46,173 nt of DNA from Halanaerobiaceae bacterium (GCA_007134885.1 SLJX01000100.1:1-46173); one strand, 5' to 3'. Counted from the first letter of the stretch, positions 9,481 to 18,310 are shown. Notes: generated from the letters alone by a model not told the origin. Program-made: numbers and translations.

Positions 9481-9837
9481 ATGGCGCAGAAGACGGGGGA
9501 AAAAAATACTGAAAATAAGTTTACCGTTAGGGTGCTGGGAGAAGACCATACAGTTGTGGGGGATCTTTCCCGGGATTATCTGGAGAGTCTGGCGGAGAGA
9601 ATTAATACAATCGGAGAGGATATTGCCCGGGCCTATCCCAATATTCCCCGCCGCCAGCTGATTAGATTAACCCTGTTAAATCTGGCCGATCACTGTCAGA
9701 AGGCGGAAAGAAAAAATCAGGAGCTGCAGAAGGAGCTGGAGCGGGAAAGGAAATCCTGTAAAAAGCTGCGGGAGGAAATAGAACGCCTCAGGCAGGACAA
9801 CAACGAACTGATGGAACTGCTGCAGGAGGTCGATTAA
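9481..9837 (+). CDS. zapA: Cell division protein ZapA-like
   Basis: VRVLGEDHTVVGDLSRDYLESLAERIN plus C-terminal coiled coil; ORF in pheT-zapA-cvpA-polX-mutS2 order. Confidence 0.9.
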   Translation: MAQKTGEKNTENKFTVRVLGEDHTVVGDLSRDYLESLAERINTIGEDIARAYPNIPRRQLIRLTLLNLADHCQKAERKNQELQKELERERKSCKKLREEIERLRQDNNELMELLQEVD

Positions 9838-9840
9838 TAA

Positions 9841-10335
9841 TTGCAGGGGATAGCGCTGCTCGATGTCATCATATTTATAATCATCCTTTATTTTTTAATA
9901 ACGGGTTATCGCAAGGGTTTTGTACGGCAGACCGCCACGGTTCTGGGGCTGCTGCTGGCCATATATCTTTCGCTGATGTTTTATCTGGATTTTGTTATTT
10001 TTCTGGAAAGATATCTGGACTTTTCTCCCACTATTCTGCAGTTTATCAGTTTTGCCATTATTTTTATTGTGGCCAATCTGGCGGTTCATATTCTGGGTGA
10101 TATCATTAAATCTCTGCTGGACTGGATGTATCTGGAATCGGTTGACAGGGGCGGAGGTTTTCTACTGGGCGGTATTAAGGGGCTGGCTCTGGCCTATCTG
10201 ATCGTACTTATTTTAAGTCAGATACCCATAGCCGAGGTGGAGTCGGTGGTGGCCGGCTCCTATTTTGCCGACTGGCTGCTGGGTTTAACTCCTATGATTC
10301 AGCAAACTCTGGAAGAAATACTGGGGCGGCCGTGA
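9841..10335 (+). CDS. CvpA family membrane protein
   Basis: LLDVIIFIIILYFLITGYRKGFVRQTATVLGLLLAIYLS, four hydrophobic segments; syntenic position. Confidence 0.88.
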   Translation: MQGIALLDVIIFIIILYFLITGYRKGFVRQTATVLGLLLAIYLSLMFYLDFVIFLERYLDFSPTILQFISFAIIFIVANLAVHILGDIIKSLLDWMYLESVDRGGGFLLGGIKGLALAYLIVLILSQIPIAEVESVVAGSYFADWLLGLTPMIQQTLEEILGRP

Positions 10336-10393
10336 TTAAATCTCTGGCCGCTTTTTTAATGTTGAAAGAAGGCAGAATTCGGGAGGGTGAAGG

Positions 10394-12307
10394 ATGGAAA
10401 AGGAAATAACTGCCAGGGAAGCCGCCGACATTCTGTCAGAGCTGGCAGATTTAATGGAAATTAAGGGCGATAATCGCTATCGAATCAGGGCCTATCAGAA
10501 TGCGGCCCGCTCATTAAGTTCGGTTTCGGAGGAGCTGAAGGTCCTGGTAGCCGAGGATCGATTGACGGAAATTAAAGGAATAGGAGAGGGGCTTTCGGCC
10601 ACCATAAAAGAAATTTTTGCTACCGGAACCGCCGATCAGCTGGAAGAATTAAAACGGGAGCTGCCGGCCGGGCTGCTGGATTTGATTGAAGTACCCGGAG
10701 TGGGACCCAAGAGGGCTCATCAGCTCTATTATCAGCTGGAGGTCAGCGGGGTTGAGGATTTAAAGAAGGCCCTGCAGGAGAAAAGGGTTCGGGAGCTGGA
10801 GGGTTTCGGTCCCAAACTGGCTAAGAATCTTAAGGAAGCGGTTGCCCGCTATGAATCCTTCCAGGAGAGAATGAAAATCAATGAAGCCGATTGCCTGGCT
10901 GAAAGAATTGGTGAACACCTGGAGAGAAAACCGGAACTCTATTTAAAATATACGACTGCCGGAAGTCTGCGGCGGCGGAAGGAACTGGTTAAGGATATCG
11001 ATATTCTCATGATTCCCGCCGATCCCGAGAGTGACGGACTGGAAAATCATCTCCGGGAACTGGAAGGCCTCCATAAGGTAGAGTCGGCCGGCTCCAGCAA
11101 GATCACCCTGGTTCTGGAGAGCGGAGTAAAGGTGGATTTCAGACTGGTGGCGGAGGATGAATTTCCGGCGGCCCTGATCTATTTTACCGGCTCCAAGGAG
11201 CATAACGTTAAGCTGCGTCAGCTGGCCAAGGAGAAGGGATATTTTTTGAATGAATACGGGCTTTTTTCCCGGGAGAATCGGGAGAATCGGGAAGATTCGG
11301 AGGGACGTGAGGATTTTGCGGAACGGGGGGATAGTGGGGAAAACGAGGATCTGAAGGATCCGGAGGATGGGGAATATCGTGAAGATTTGGACCTTTCGGA
11401 GTCGAGCCGGGGTGGTAATTTGGGGAAGAAATCCGAAGGGGACGCAGCTTCCGGGTTTAGCTCGGAGGGGGATGAATCTGCCGAATCCGGGATCTATCAT
11501 TTTTTCGGGCTGGATTTTATCGAGCCGGAATTAAGGGAGGATCGGGGTGAGATCGAGGCCGCCCGGAAGGGCGAGCTGCCGGATTTAATTGACTTTAGCG
11601 ATATCAGGGGGGATTTTCACCTTCATACCCGCTACAGCGATGGAGCCTACGGGATTGAAGATATGGCGGTGGCGGCGCGGGAGCTGGGTTATGAGTATCT
11701 GGCGGTAACCGACCATTCCAAATCGCTGCGGATTGCCAGCGGGCTTTCGGAGGAAAGGTTGAGGGAGCAGCTGGAGGAGATCGGGAGGCTGAAGGATAGA
11801 ATTTCGGGGATAAGAATTTTAAGCGGGATTGAGGTGGATATTCTTCCCGACGGCGGCCTGGATTTTTCCGATGATATTCTGAGGCGGCTGGATCTGGTGA
11901 TCGCTTCCATCCACAGCGGATTCAATCAGAGCCGGGAGGAGAACACCGGGAGATTGGTTGAAGCCTGTCGTAATCCCGAGGTTGATATTATCGGTCATCC
12001 CCGGGGACGGCTTCTGGGTCGAAGGGATGCCTATCGGGTCGAGATGGCCGAGGTGATAGAGGCGGCGGCCGAGACGGGGACCTGCCTGGAGATCAACGCC
12101 TCGCCCTCCCGGCTGGATCTGGATGATCTGCTGGCCCGGCAGGCGGCCTCCCGGGGGGTCAGGCTGGCCATCAGCACCGATGCCCATCATACGGGGGAAT
12201 TAAGCGATATGAGGCTGGGGGCGGATGTGGCCCGGCGGGCCTGGCTGGAGAAGCAAAATGTTTTGAATGCTCTGCCGCTGGATGATTTGCTTGAGTTTTT
12301 AGCATAG
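10394..12307 (+). CDS. polX: DNA polymerase X family protein with PHP domain
   Basis: HhH/pol-beta N-terminal part (TEIKGIGEGLSATIKEI, VPGVGPKRAHQLY, GSLRRRKELVKDIDIL) and C-terminal PHP (DIRGDFHLHTRYSDGAYGIEDM). Confidence 0.95.
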   Translation: MEKEITAREAADILSELADLMEIKGDNRYRIRAYQNAARSLSSVSEELKVLVAEDRLTEIKGIGEGLSATIKEIFATGTADQLEELKRELPAGLLDLIEVPGVGPKRAHQLYYQLEVSGVEDLKKALQEKRVRELEGFGPKLAKNLKEAVARYESFQERMKINEADCLAERIGEHLERKPELYLKYTTAGSLRRRKELVKDIDILMIPADPESDGLENHLRELEGLHKVESAGSSKITLVLESGVKVDFRLVAEDEFPAALIYFTGSKEHNVKLRQLAKEKGYFLNEYGLFSRENRENREDSEGREDFAERGDSGENEDLKDPEDGEYREDLDLSESSRGGNLGKKSEGDAASGFSSEGDESAESGIYHFFGLDFIEPELREDRGEIEAARKGELPDLIDFSDIRGDFHLHTRYSDGAYGIEDMAVAARELGYEYLAVTDHSKSLRIASGLSEERLREQLEEIGRLKDRISGIRILSGIEVDILPDGGLDFSDDILRRLDLVIASIHSGFNQSREENTGRLVEACRNPEVDIIGHPRGRLLGRRDAYRVEMAEVIEAAAETGTCLEINASPSRLDLDDLLARQAASRGVRLAISTDAHHTGELSDMRLGADVARRAWLEKQNVLNALPLDDLLEFLA

Positions 12308-12328
12308 CTGCCTGAAATTAATTCCGGT

Positions 12329-12354
12329 AATAACGGCCGGCAATAACGGCCGGC
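12329..12354. repeat. Tandem 13-bp duplication AATAACGGCCGGC x2
   Basis: Two identical adjacent copies (12329-12341, 12342-12354) in the polX-mutS2 spacer. Confidence 0.9.
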
Positions 12355-12384
12355 AATTCAATTCGGTTAAAGAAATAAGGATAT

Positions 12385-12549
12385 ATGTCTGGAATGTAAT
12401 TAGAGAAAGGAATAAGCATGTCTAAAGTTCAAATAGAGGAAAGAATAAATATGTCTTAAGTGTAATTAGAAAAAGGACTAAATTTGTTTGGAGTGAAATT
12501 AGAGAAAGGACTAAATATGTCTGAAGTTTAATTAGAGGAAAGAATAAAA
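12385..12549 (+). repeat. Five degenerate 33-bp tandem repeats
   Basis: Units at 12385, 12418, 12451, 12484 and 12517, e.g. ATGTCTGGAATGTAATTAGAGAAAGGAATAAGC and ATGTCTGAAGTTTAATTAGAGGAAAGAATAAAA; no indels between units. Confidence 0.93.
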
Positions 12550-12573
12550 CCTGAAAAACTGGAGTGAGTTTAT

Positions 12574-14979
12574 TTGCATCAGTACAGCCTGGAAAAACTG
12601 GAGTATGCTAAAATTAAAAGTATAATTGCGGGAGAGGCTTCGACCTATCCCGGTAAGGATCGAATTAAAAACCTCAAGCCCCTGACCGAGCGGCGGGTTG
12701 TGGAAAGGAGGCTTGCCGAAGCCCGGCAGGGGGCAAAAATTATGCGGGAAAAGGGCAGACCTCCTCTGCTCTGCCCCCGGAAGCTGGAAGCTCATCTGCA
12801 GAGGGCCGGGAAAGACCTGGTTTTGAGTATTGAGGAGATTAATGAGGTTGATAATGTGCTCCGCTCTACCGGAGAAACCGAGAGGTTTTTTCAGGATCTT
12901 AAGGAGCATGTCTGCAGGGTCAGGGGCCTGGAGGAGGAGCTGATCCGGGGCCCCCTGCAGGATTATGCCGCCCGTCTGGTATCGCTGCCGGAGCTGCGTG
13001 GGGAGATTGACCGGGTAATCGATGACAATAACGAGATTAAGGATTCGGCCAGTTCGGAGCTGGCCCGGCTGAGAAAAAGAATAGCCGGGACAGAAGGAGA
13101 AATTCAAAATAAGCTTGAAAGTATCACTCAGGATAATAAGTATTCCAATATGCTGCAGGAAGCGATCATTACCCGCCGGGAGAATAGGTTTGTAGTTCCG
13201 GTGAAAAAGCAGTATCGTAACACCTTTAAGGGTATAGTTCATGACACATCGGCCAGCGGAATGACCGTTTTTATGGAACCGATGGCGGTGGTGGAGTTAA
13301 ATAACAGGCTCCGGGAGCTCCGTCGGGATGAGGAGGCCGAGATCAAGAGGATTCTTCAGGAACTGACGGGACTGATAGCGGCCGATGGCCGGCGGATCAA
13401 GCAGAACTACCGGATGCTGATTAAGTTTGATGAGATCTTTGCCCGCGGCGGATATCTGCTGAAAAATGACTGCGTGATCCCCGAAATTAACGGGGCCGGT
13501 TATGTCAATATCAAACAGGGGCGCCATCCTCTACTGGGGGAGGAGGCGGTTCCGATCGATATTTATGCCGGAGATCAGTTCCGGCTGCTGCTGATCACCG
13601 GGCCGAATACCGGGGGCAAGACCGTGGCTCTGAAAACCTTCGGGCTATTTGTCATCATGGCTTTAAGCGGGGTGCCGCTGCCGGCGGACGAGGGCAGCAA
13701 AATCTCGGTTTTTAATAATGTCTTTGCCGATATCGGAGATGAACAGAGCATCGAGCAGAATTTAAGCACCTTTTCCTCCCATATGAATAATATCAAAGAG
13801 TATCTGGACCGGGCCGATGATAGGAGTCTGGTTCTGCTGGATGAAATCGGGGCGGGCACGGACCCCGAGGAGGGTGCCGCGCTGGGAATTGCGGTGCTGG
13901 AAGAATTTAAGTCCCGGAATACGGTGACGGTGGCCACCACCCATTACAGTCAGCTAAAAAGCTATGCCTACAGCACCGAAGGCGTGGAAAATGCGGCCGT
14001 GGAATTTGACCTGGAGACCTTAAGCCCCACCTATCGTCTGATCATGGGTATTCCCGGCGGCAGCAATGCCTTTGAAATCGCCCTCAGGCTGGGGCTTCCC
14101 GGGGAGATAATAGCTCAGGCCAGGGAGCTTCAGGATCAGGATAAACTGGCGGTTGAGGATATCATCGAAGAGCTCAATCAGGAGCGGAGGAAATATGAAA
14201 ATTTGAATCTGGAGCTGGAGAAACAGAAGGCCCGATTGGAGAGAAGAGAGGATAAAATTTTTCGCCGGGAGAAGGAACTGGCGGAAAAGAAGGAAAGGAT
14301 CGTTCGGGATGCCAGGGAGCAGGCCGAGCGGGAACTCCGGCAGCTCAGGGCCCGCTCCAAGAAGATTTTATCGGAATTGAAGAACAAAGAATTTACCGCC
14401 CGACCGGAGGTTGACCGGCTGGAATCGGAGATTAATCTGGAAATTAAGGATATGGAATCCGGAATTATTTCTTCCGAGGGTGAGAATGGCAGGGATTCTT
14501 CGGGGGAAGAGAGAGAAGCGGATTACGATTTTCAACCCGGCGATCGGGTAAAAATCCGGAGTTTGAATCAGCAGGGTGAGATTATTGAGCTCATGGAGGA
14601 CAGCGATCAGGCCGAGGTACAGGCGGGAATTATGAAGGTAACGGCCGACCTTAACGATCTGATTCCGGTGGAAGACAGGGAAAAGGAAAGGGAGAGGAAG
14701 GTTAAGAAGTATCAGGTAAAAAAATCCGGCCAGGTTTCTCATTCCCTGGATCTCAGGGGCAAGCGTTACGAATCGGCCCAGCAGGAACTTGATAAATATC
14801 TTGACGATGCCCTGCTGGCCGGGCTTAGGGAACTTGAGATCATTCACGGCAAGGGGAGCGGCGCCCTGAGAGAGGCGGTCAGGGAGCTCCTGGAAGAACA
14901 CCCCCATGTGAAGGACTTTCGCGAGGGCAGAGAGAAGGAGGGGGGCTCGGGAGTCACAATCGTGACGATAGGGGCCTGA
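12574..14979 (+). CDS. mutS2: MutS2 family protein with C-terminal Smr domain
   Basis: Walker A TGPNTGGKTVALKT, Walker B LVLLDEIGAGTDPEEGAALG, C-terminal Smr HSLDLRGKRYESAQQELD...IIHGKGSGALREAV; TTG start with GGAGTGAG SD. Confidence 0.97.
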   Translation: MHQYSLEKLEYAKIKSIIAGEASTYPGKDRIKNLKPLTERRVVERRLAEARQGAKIMREKGRPPLLCPRKLEAHLQRAGKDLVLSIEEINEVDNVLRSTGETERFFQDLKEHVCRVRGLEEELIRGPLQDYAARLVSLPELRGEIDRVIDDNNEIKDSASSELARLRKRIAGTEGEIQNKLESITQDNKYSNMLQEAIITRRENRFVVPVKKQYRNTFKGIVHDTSASGMTVFMEPMAVVELNNRLRELRRDEEAEIKRILQELTGLIAADGRRIKQNYRMLIKFDEIFARGGYLLKNDCVIPEINGAGYVNIKQGRHPLLGEEAVPIDIYAGDQFRLLLITGPNTGGKTVALKTFGLFVIMALSGVPLPADEGSKISVFNNVFADIGDEQSIEQNLSTFSSHMNNIKEYLDRADDRSLVLLDEIGAGTDPEEGAALGIAVLEEFKSRNTVTVATTHYSQLKSYAYSTEGVENAAVEFDLETLSPTYRLIMGIPGGSNAFEIALRLGLPGEIIAQARELQDQDKLAVEDIIEELNQERRKYENLNLELEKQKARLERREDKIFRREKELAEKKERIVRDAREQAERELRQLRARSKKILSELKNKEFTARPEVDRLESEINLEIKDMESGIISSEGENGRDSSGEEREADYDFQPGDRVKIRSLNQQGEIIELMEDSDQAEVQAGIMKVTADLNDLIPVEDREKERERKVKKYQVKKSGQVSHSLDLRGKRYESAQQELDKYLDDALLAGLRELEIIHGKGSGALREAVRELLEEHPHVKDFREGREKEGGSGVTIVTIGA

Positions 14980-15052
14980 TAGGCCTGGGATAGGGAATTT
15001 ATAAGGGCTTGATAGGTCTGATAGGGGCCAGATAGGGGTCTGATAAGGGCCA
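14967..15052. repeat. Degenerate 9-11 bp tandem repeats, GATAGGGGCCT-like
   Basis: GATAGGGGCCT (14967), GATAGGCCT (14978), GATAGGTCT (15011), GATAGGGGCCA (15020), GATAGGGGTCT (15031), GATAAGGGCCA (15042), with diverged units between. Confidence 0.85.
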
Positions 15053-15123
15053 GCAACCCATTCTTTTCTTAAATAAGATCTTTAACTTTAAACAAGGATC
15101 TTTAATTTTTTTAAAATAACATT

Positions 15124-15190
15124 AAGTTAAAAGAGCAGTTCAAGTTAAAAGAGCAGTTCTCGAGCTAAAAAAGCCCGGGAACTGCTCTTA
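15124..15190 (-). terminator. Long-stem terminator between convergent mutS2 and PBP1A, with duplicated arm
   Basis: aagagcagttctcgagct-aaaa-agcccgggaactgctctt stem with one mismatch and one wobble. The proximal arm is present twice as AAGTTAAAAGAGCAGTTC at 15124-15141 and 15142-15159. On the minus strand TTTTAACTT follows the stem. Confidence 0.75.
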
Positions 15191-15281
15191 TACTTTGAAA
15201 ATTCACAGTCTAATTTCAGATCTAATTGTGATTCTCTGGAAGATCGGTATTTATCTTTTTCTTTAATTGATATCTTCTTCT

Positions 15282-17969
15282 TTAGTTGTTATCCTCTTCA
15301 TCCTGCAGATCCTCTAATTCTTCTTCCAGTTCTTCCTCATCCAGTTCTTCTTCCAGTTCCTCTGCTTCTTCCGGTGACAGCAGTTGCAGCAGGCTGTCTA
15401 TTCTATCCCGGCGATCTTGCCGGGCTGATTCCCGTTCTTCGGGATCCACGGTATCTTGCGGGTCATCTTCCTCTCTATCTTCAGCTGAATCTTCAGGAAT
15501 GTCATCAACAACCTCCGGGGCGGGCCAGTCATCAGGATCAGTTTCTTCCTCGCCCCTTTCCAGAAATTCCAGTACACTTTCGGGAGCCGGTGTTATATCC
15601 TCCGGTACCTGATCACCGAGCTCAGGAATGTCAAGAGGCCTTCCTCCATCAGCCGTTCTCCCGGTTATCCGGAGATATTTGTAGTCACCGGCTTCAGTTG
15701 TTTCCGGGATTCCTGTATTAGGATCAATTTCCAGAACCGGCATACCCGGTCTGGCTTCATAGGTTCCACTGATAGGTTGACGTCCTCTCCCGGGATGACT
15801 GCTTTGTCCAAAGTTGATTTCCAAAGGACCCAGCACAATGCCGCTGTCCACCAGGTAATCAACAGAAATTATCTGATCTGCCGGTGTTTGCTCGGTAGCC
15901 AGCCTAAATGATCTTCTATCAAGTCTGACGGAATTAATCTTTCCCTGAAGAGGACTGCGCTCATTGGGAGTATTGTCCATTCTGAATACCTCACTGACAG
16001 ATTGGCCGGGGTTATCAGAGGCCAGCAAACCCGTGGCCGGATCAACCTCCAGGGAGATGATGTCCTGAGGGCGGTTAAAGGTGGTAGGTGGAATATCATC
16101 CAGAATCGGCTCCATAATTCTGGTCCAGAGCTGGACGGACTGACTGCTGGAGATTCTGCCGGTGGGATAGTTCATAGGTCGAGGTGAATCCTCGCCAATC
16201 CAGACGGTGGTTACCAGTTCCGGCACAAAACCGACAAACCAGGAATCGGTAAAATTATTGGTCGTCCCGGTTTTTCCCGCTATCTGTCGGCCCAGATTGG
16301 CCCGCCAGCCGGTGCCGTCAGTGATAACCGAACGCAGCATGCTGAGCATTAGATAGTTATCTTCTTCCTCGAGAACTACTTTTTTTCGGGGGTTGGATTC
16401 ATATAAGGTATCGCCATGCCTGTTTTCAACCCTTTTAATGGCATGGGGTTCCACCCAGACTCCTTCATTGGCATAAATACCGTAGGCTGATGACATTTCT
16501 AAGGGTGTTACTCCTCTGGTCAAACCTCCCAACGCCAGCGAAAGATGATCATCATAATAATCCTGGGGCTGGAAGGTTGAAATACCCATATTTTCTGCGG
16601 TTTCAATTGTATCCTTTACCCCTACTTTTTCAATCATATTAACAGCTGCTACATTCAGGGAAGAAGCCAGAGCCTGGCGCAGTGAAACCATACCATGGTA
16701 TTCGTGACCAAAGTTAACAGGCCAGATCTCATAGGTTGTGTCGGAACGAAAGGCCGGTCGGGGAATATCGCTGATAATTGAAGCGGGATAGAAACCCTCT
16801 TCAATAGCTCTGGTATAGACAAAGGGCTTAAAAGCTGAACCCGGTTGACGGGCTGCCTGGGTGGCCCGGTTAAATTGATCATCGCCCCGTCCCCCGATCA
16901 TGCTTTTAATTTCGCCGGTCCGGGGATCCAGAGATATCGAGGCATATTGAGGTTGAATGTTAGCAATTTCGCCATCTCTTTCGTGGGAAGGGATAATACC
17001 CTCCTGAAGGGCCTGCTGAAAAGCTTCCTCGGCCTTTTTCTGTTTATCGAGATCAATGGTGGTATAAACTTCCAGCCCCCCACCATAAACCTCCTGAGCG
17101 CCAAACATCCGCAATAATTGATCTCTGACATAGCGAACGAAGTAGGGGGCGCTTTCGTCCACCTGCTGGCGTCCGGCGGGATGGAGCTCAATTTCAGCTG
17201 TTCGGGCCATTTCGAATTCATTTTCATTAATATACCCCAGCTGCTGCATGCGGTTTAAAACCACATTGCGGCGACTTCGAGCGGCATCCTCATTGTTAAA
17301 GGGAGAGTAGTAATTGGGGGAGCGGGGCAGTGCCGCGATCAGGGCCGATTCGCTCAGATCCAGCTCGGAAACGGATCTGCCAAAATACTGCCGGGAAGCC
17401 GCTTCTACTCCATAGGCACTGTGCCCGAAAAATATTTCATTTAAGTACATTTCCAGAATTTCGGATTTGGTGTAGAGCCTTTCGAACTGAAGCGCTAAAT
17501 AAACTTCCTGAAGTTTACGAAAGAAAGTTTTTTCCTGACTTAAAAGGGCCTCCCGGGCCAGCTGCTGGGTGATCGTGCTGGCTCCCTGAACAATTCTTCC
17601 TTCGGCTATATTGGTTATCAAAGCCCTGCTTATACCGACCAGATCGACTCCATGATGATCATAAAAATTATGGTCTTCAATAGCAACAATAGCCTGCTGC
17701 AGTTCTTCGGGAATATCATCCAGGGTGACATAGACCCTATTTTCCTGATACAGGCTGTTGATTAAAGTTCCATCCCCGCTGTAGATCATGGTGCTTTGCC
17801 GCCCTCCCCGGTAGTCGGAGATATCCGGGGTTTCGCTGACGATAAAGTAGAGGCCGCCCAGGACGGTTCCCACAGACAGGAAAAAAATCAGAACCAGAGC
17901 CGTAATAAGATATAACTTCCACTTTTGTCTGGAAGTATTTTTGTTATTATTGTTGCTGCGGCGGGCCAC
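15282..17969 (-). CDS. Penicillin-binding protein 1A (bifunctional glycosyltransferase/transpeptidase)
   Basis: GT51 motifs (AIVAIEDHNFYDHHGVDLVGISRA, QGASTITQQLARE) and transpeptidase motifs (RQPGSAFKP, ASSLN, GKTGTTNNFTDSWFVGFVP). Start reassigned to GTG 17969, because the track start (17984) overlaps the GGAGGTG SD. Confidence 0.95.
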   Translation of the reverse strand: MARRSNNNNKNTSRQKWKLYLITALVLIFFLSVGTVLGGLYFIVSETPDISDYRGGRQSTMIYSGDGTLINSLYQENRVYVTLDDIPEELQQAIVAIEDHNFYDHHGVDLVGISRALITNIAEGRIVQGASTITQQLAREALLSQEKTFFRKLQEVYLALQFERLYTKSEILEMYLNEIFFGHSAYGVEAASRQYFGRSVSELDLSESALIAALPRSPNYYSPFNNEDAARSRRNVVLNRMQQLGYINENEFEMARTAEIELHPAGRQQVDESAPYFVRYVRDQLLRMFGAQEVYGGGLEVYTTIDLDKQKKAEEAFQQALQEGIIPSHERDGEIANIQPQYASISLDPRTGEIKSMIGGRGDDQFNRATQAARQPGSAFKPFVYTRAIEEGFYPASIISDIPRPAFRSDTTYEIWPVNFGHEYHGMVSLRQALASSLNVAAVNMIEKVGVKDTIETAENMGISTFQPQDYYDDHLSLALGGLTRGVTPLEMSSAYGIYANEGVWVEPHAIKRVENRHGDTLYESNPRKKVVLEEEDNYLMLSMLRSVITDGTGWRANLGRQIAGKTGTTNNFTDSWFVGFVPELVTTVWIGEDSPRPMNYPTGRISSSQSVQLWTRIMEPILDDIPPTTFNRPQDIISLEVDPATGLLASDNPGQSVSEVFRMDNTPNERSPLQGKINSVRLDRRSFRLATEQTPADQIISVDYLVDSGIVLGPLEINFGQSSHPGRGRQPISGTYEARPGMPVLEIDPNTGIPETTEAGDYKYLRITGRTADGGRPLDIPELGDQVPEDITPAPESVLEFLERGEEETDPDDWPAPEVVDDIPEDSAEDREEDDPQDTVDPEERESARQDRRDRIDSLLQLLSPEEAEELEEELDEEELEEELEDLQDEEDNN

Positions 17970-18050
17970 AGCTTTCACCTCCATAAAGCTCTTGAATAAA
18001 ATAAATTCTGCATTTATAAATTATAACATAAATAAAGAGTCTCTTACACC

Positions 18051-18079
18051 TTGTTAGAGAAAAATCATTCTGATATAAT
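18051..18079 (+). promoter_or_regulatory. Sigma-A-type promoter upstream of tyrS
   Basis: TTGTTA (18051-18056), 17-nt spacer, TATAAT (18074-18079). Confidence 0.7.
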
Positions 18080-18310
18080 TATAGCATATGTGGGAAAGTT
18101 AGTGAAGTAAATCCTCAGGTTTCCAGAACTTTTCTGAATAATTTTTCCTTCTGCTGGGGAATTTTTCTAAATTAAATTTAACGGATAATAAAAATTGAGA
18201 AAAAAATATATATTATTTTCTTTTGTTTTTTTTAATAGATGTTAGAATTTTTGTGAGTTGACTGAAATTTAAACAGGAGGTGGTTATCCGGCTGACTGCC
18301 GGAAAATATT

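Noticed and set aside
10943-11500. 185-aa minus-strand ORF inside polX
   Set aside because: Fully antisense to a well-supported CDS; the length reflects the low-complexity insert and raised GC.
12385-12549. CRISPR array interpretation of the 33-bp repeats
   Set aside because: The units are contiguous without spacers, and no cas genes are present.
14844-15056. Minus-strand ORF with repeated peptide (IRPLSGPYQTYQALINSLSQAYQ)
   Set aside because: The peptide repetition comes from the GATAGGGGCC-type DNA repeats; no RBS or family match recognised.
15286-15612. Plus-strand ORF with poly-serine translation (MLSSSSCRSSNSSSSSSSSSSSS...)
   Set aside because: It is antisense to the GAA/GAG-rich acidic tail of PBP1A; serine runs are the expected artefact of reading CTTCCTC-type complements.
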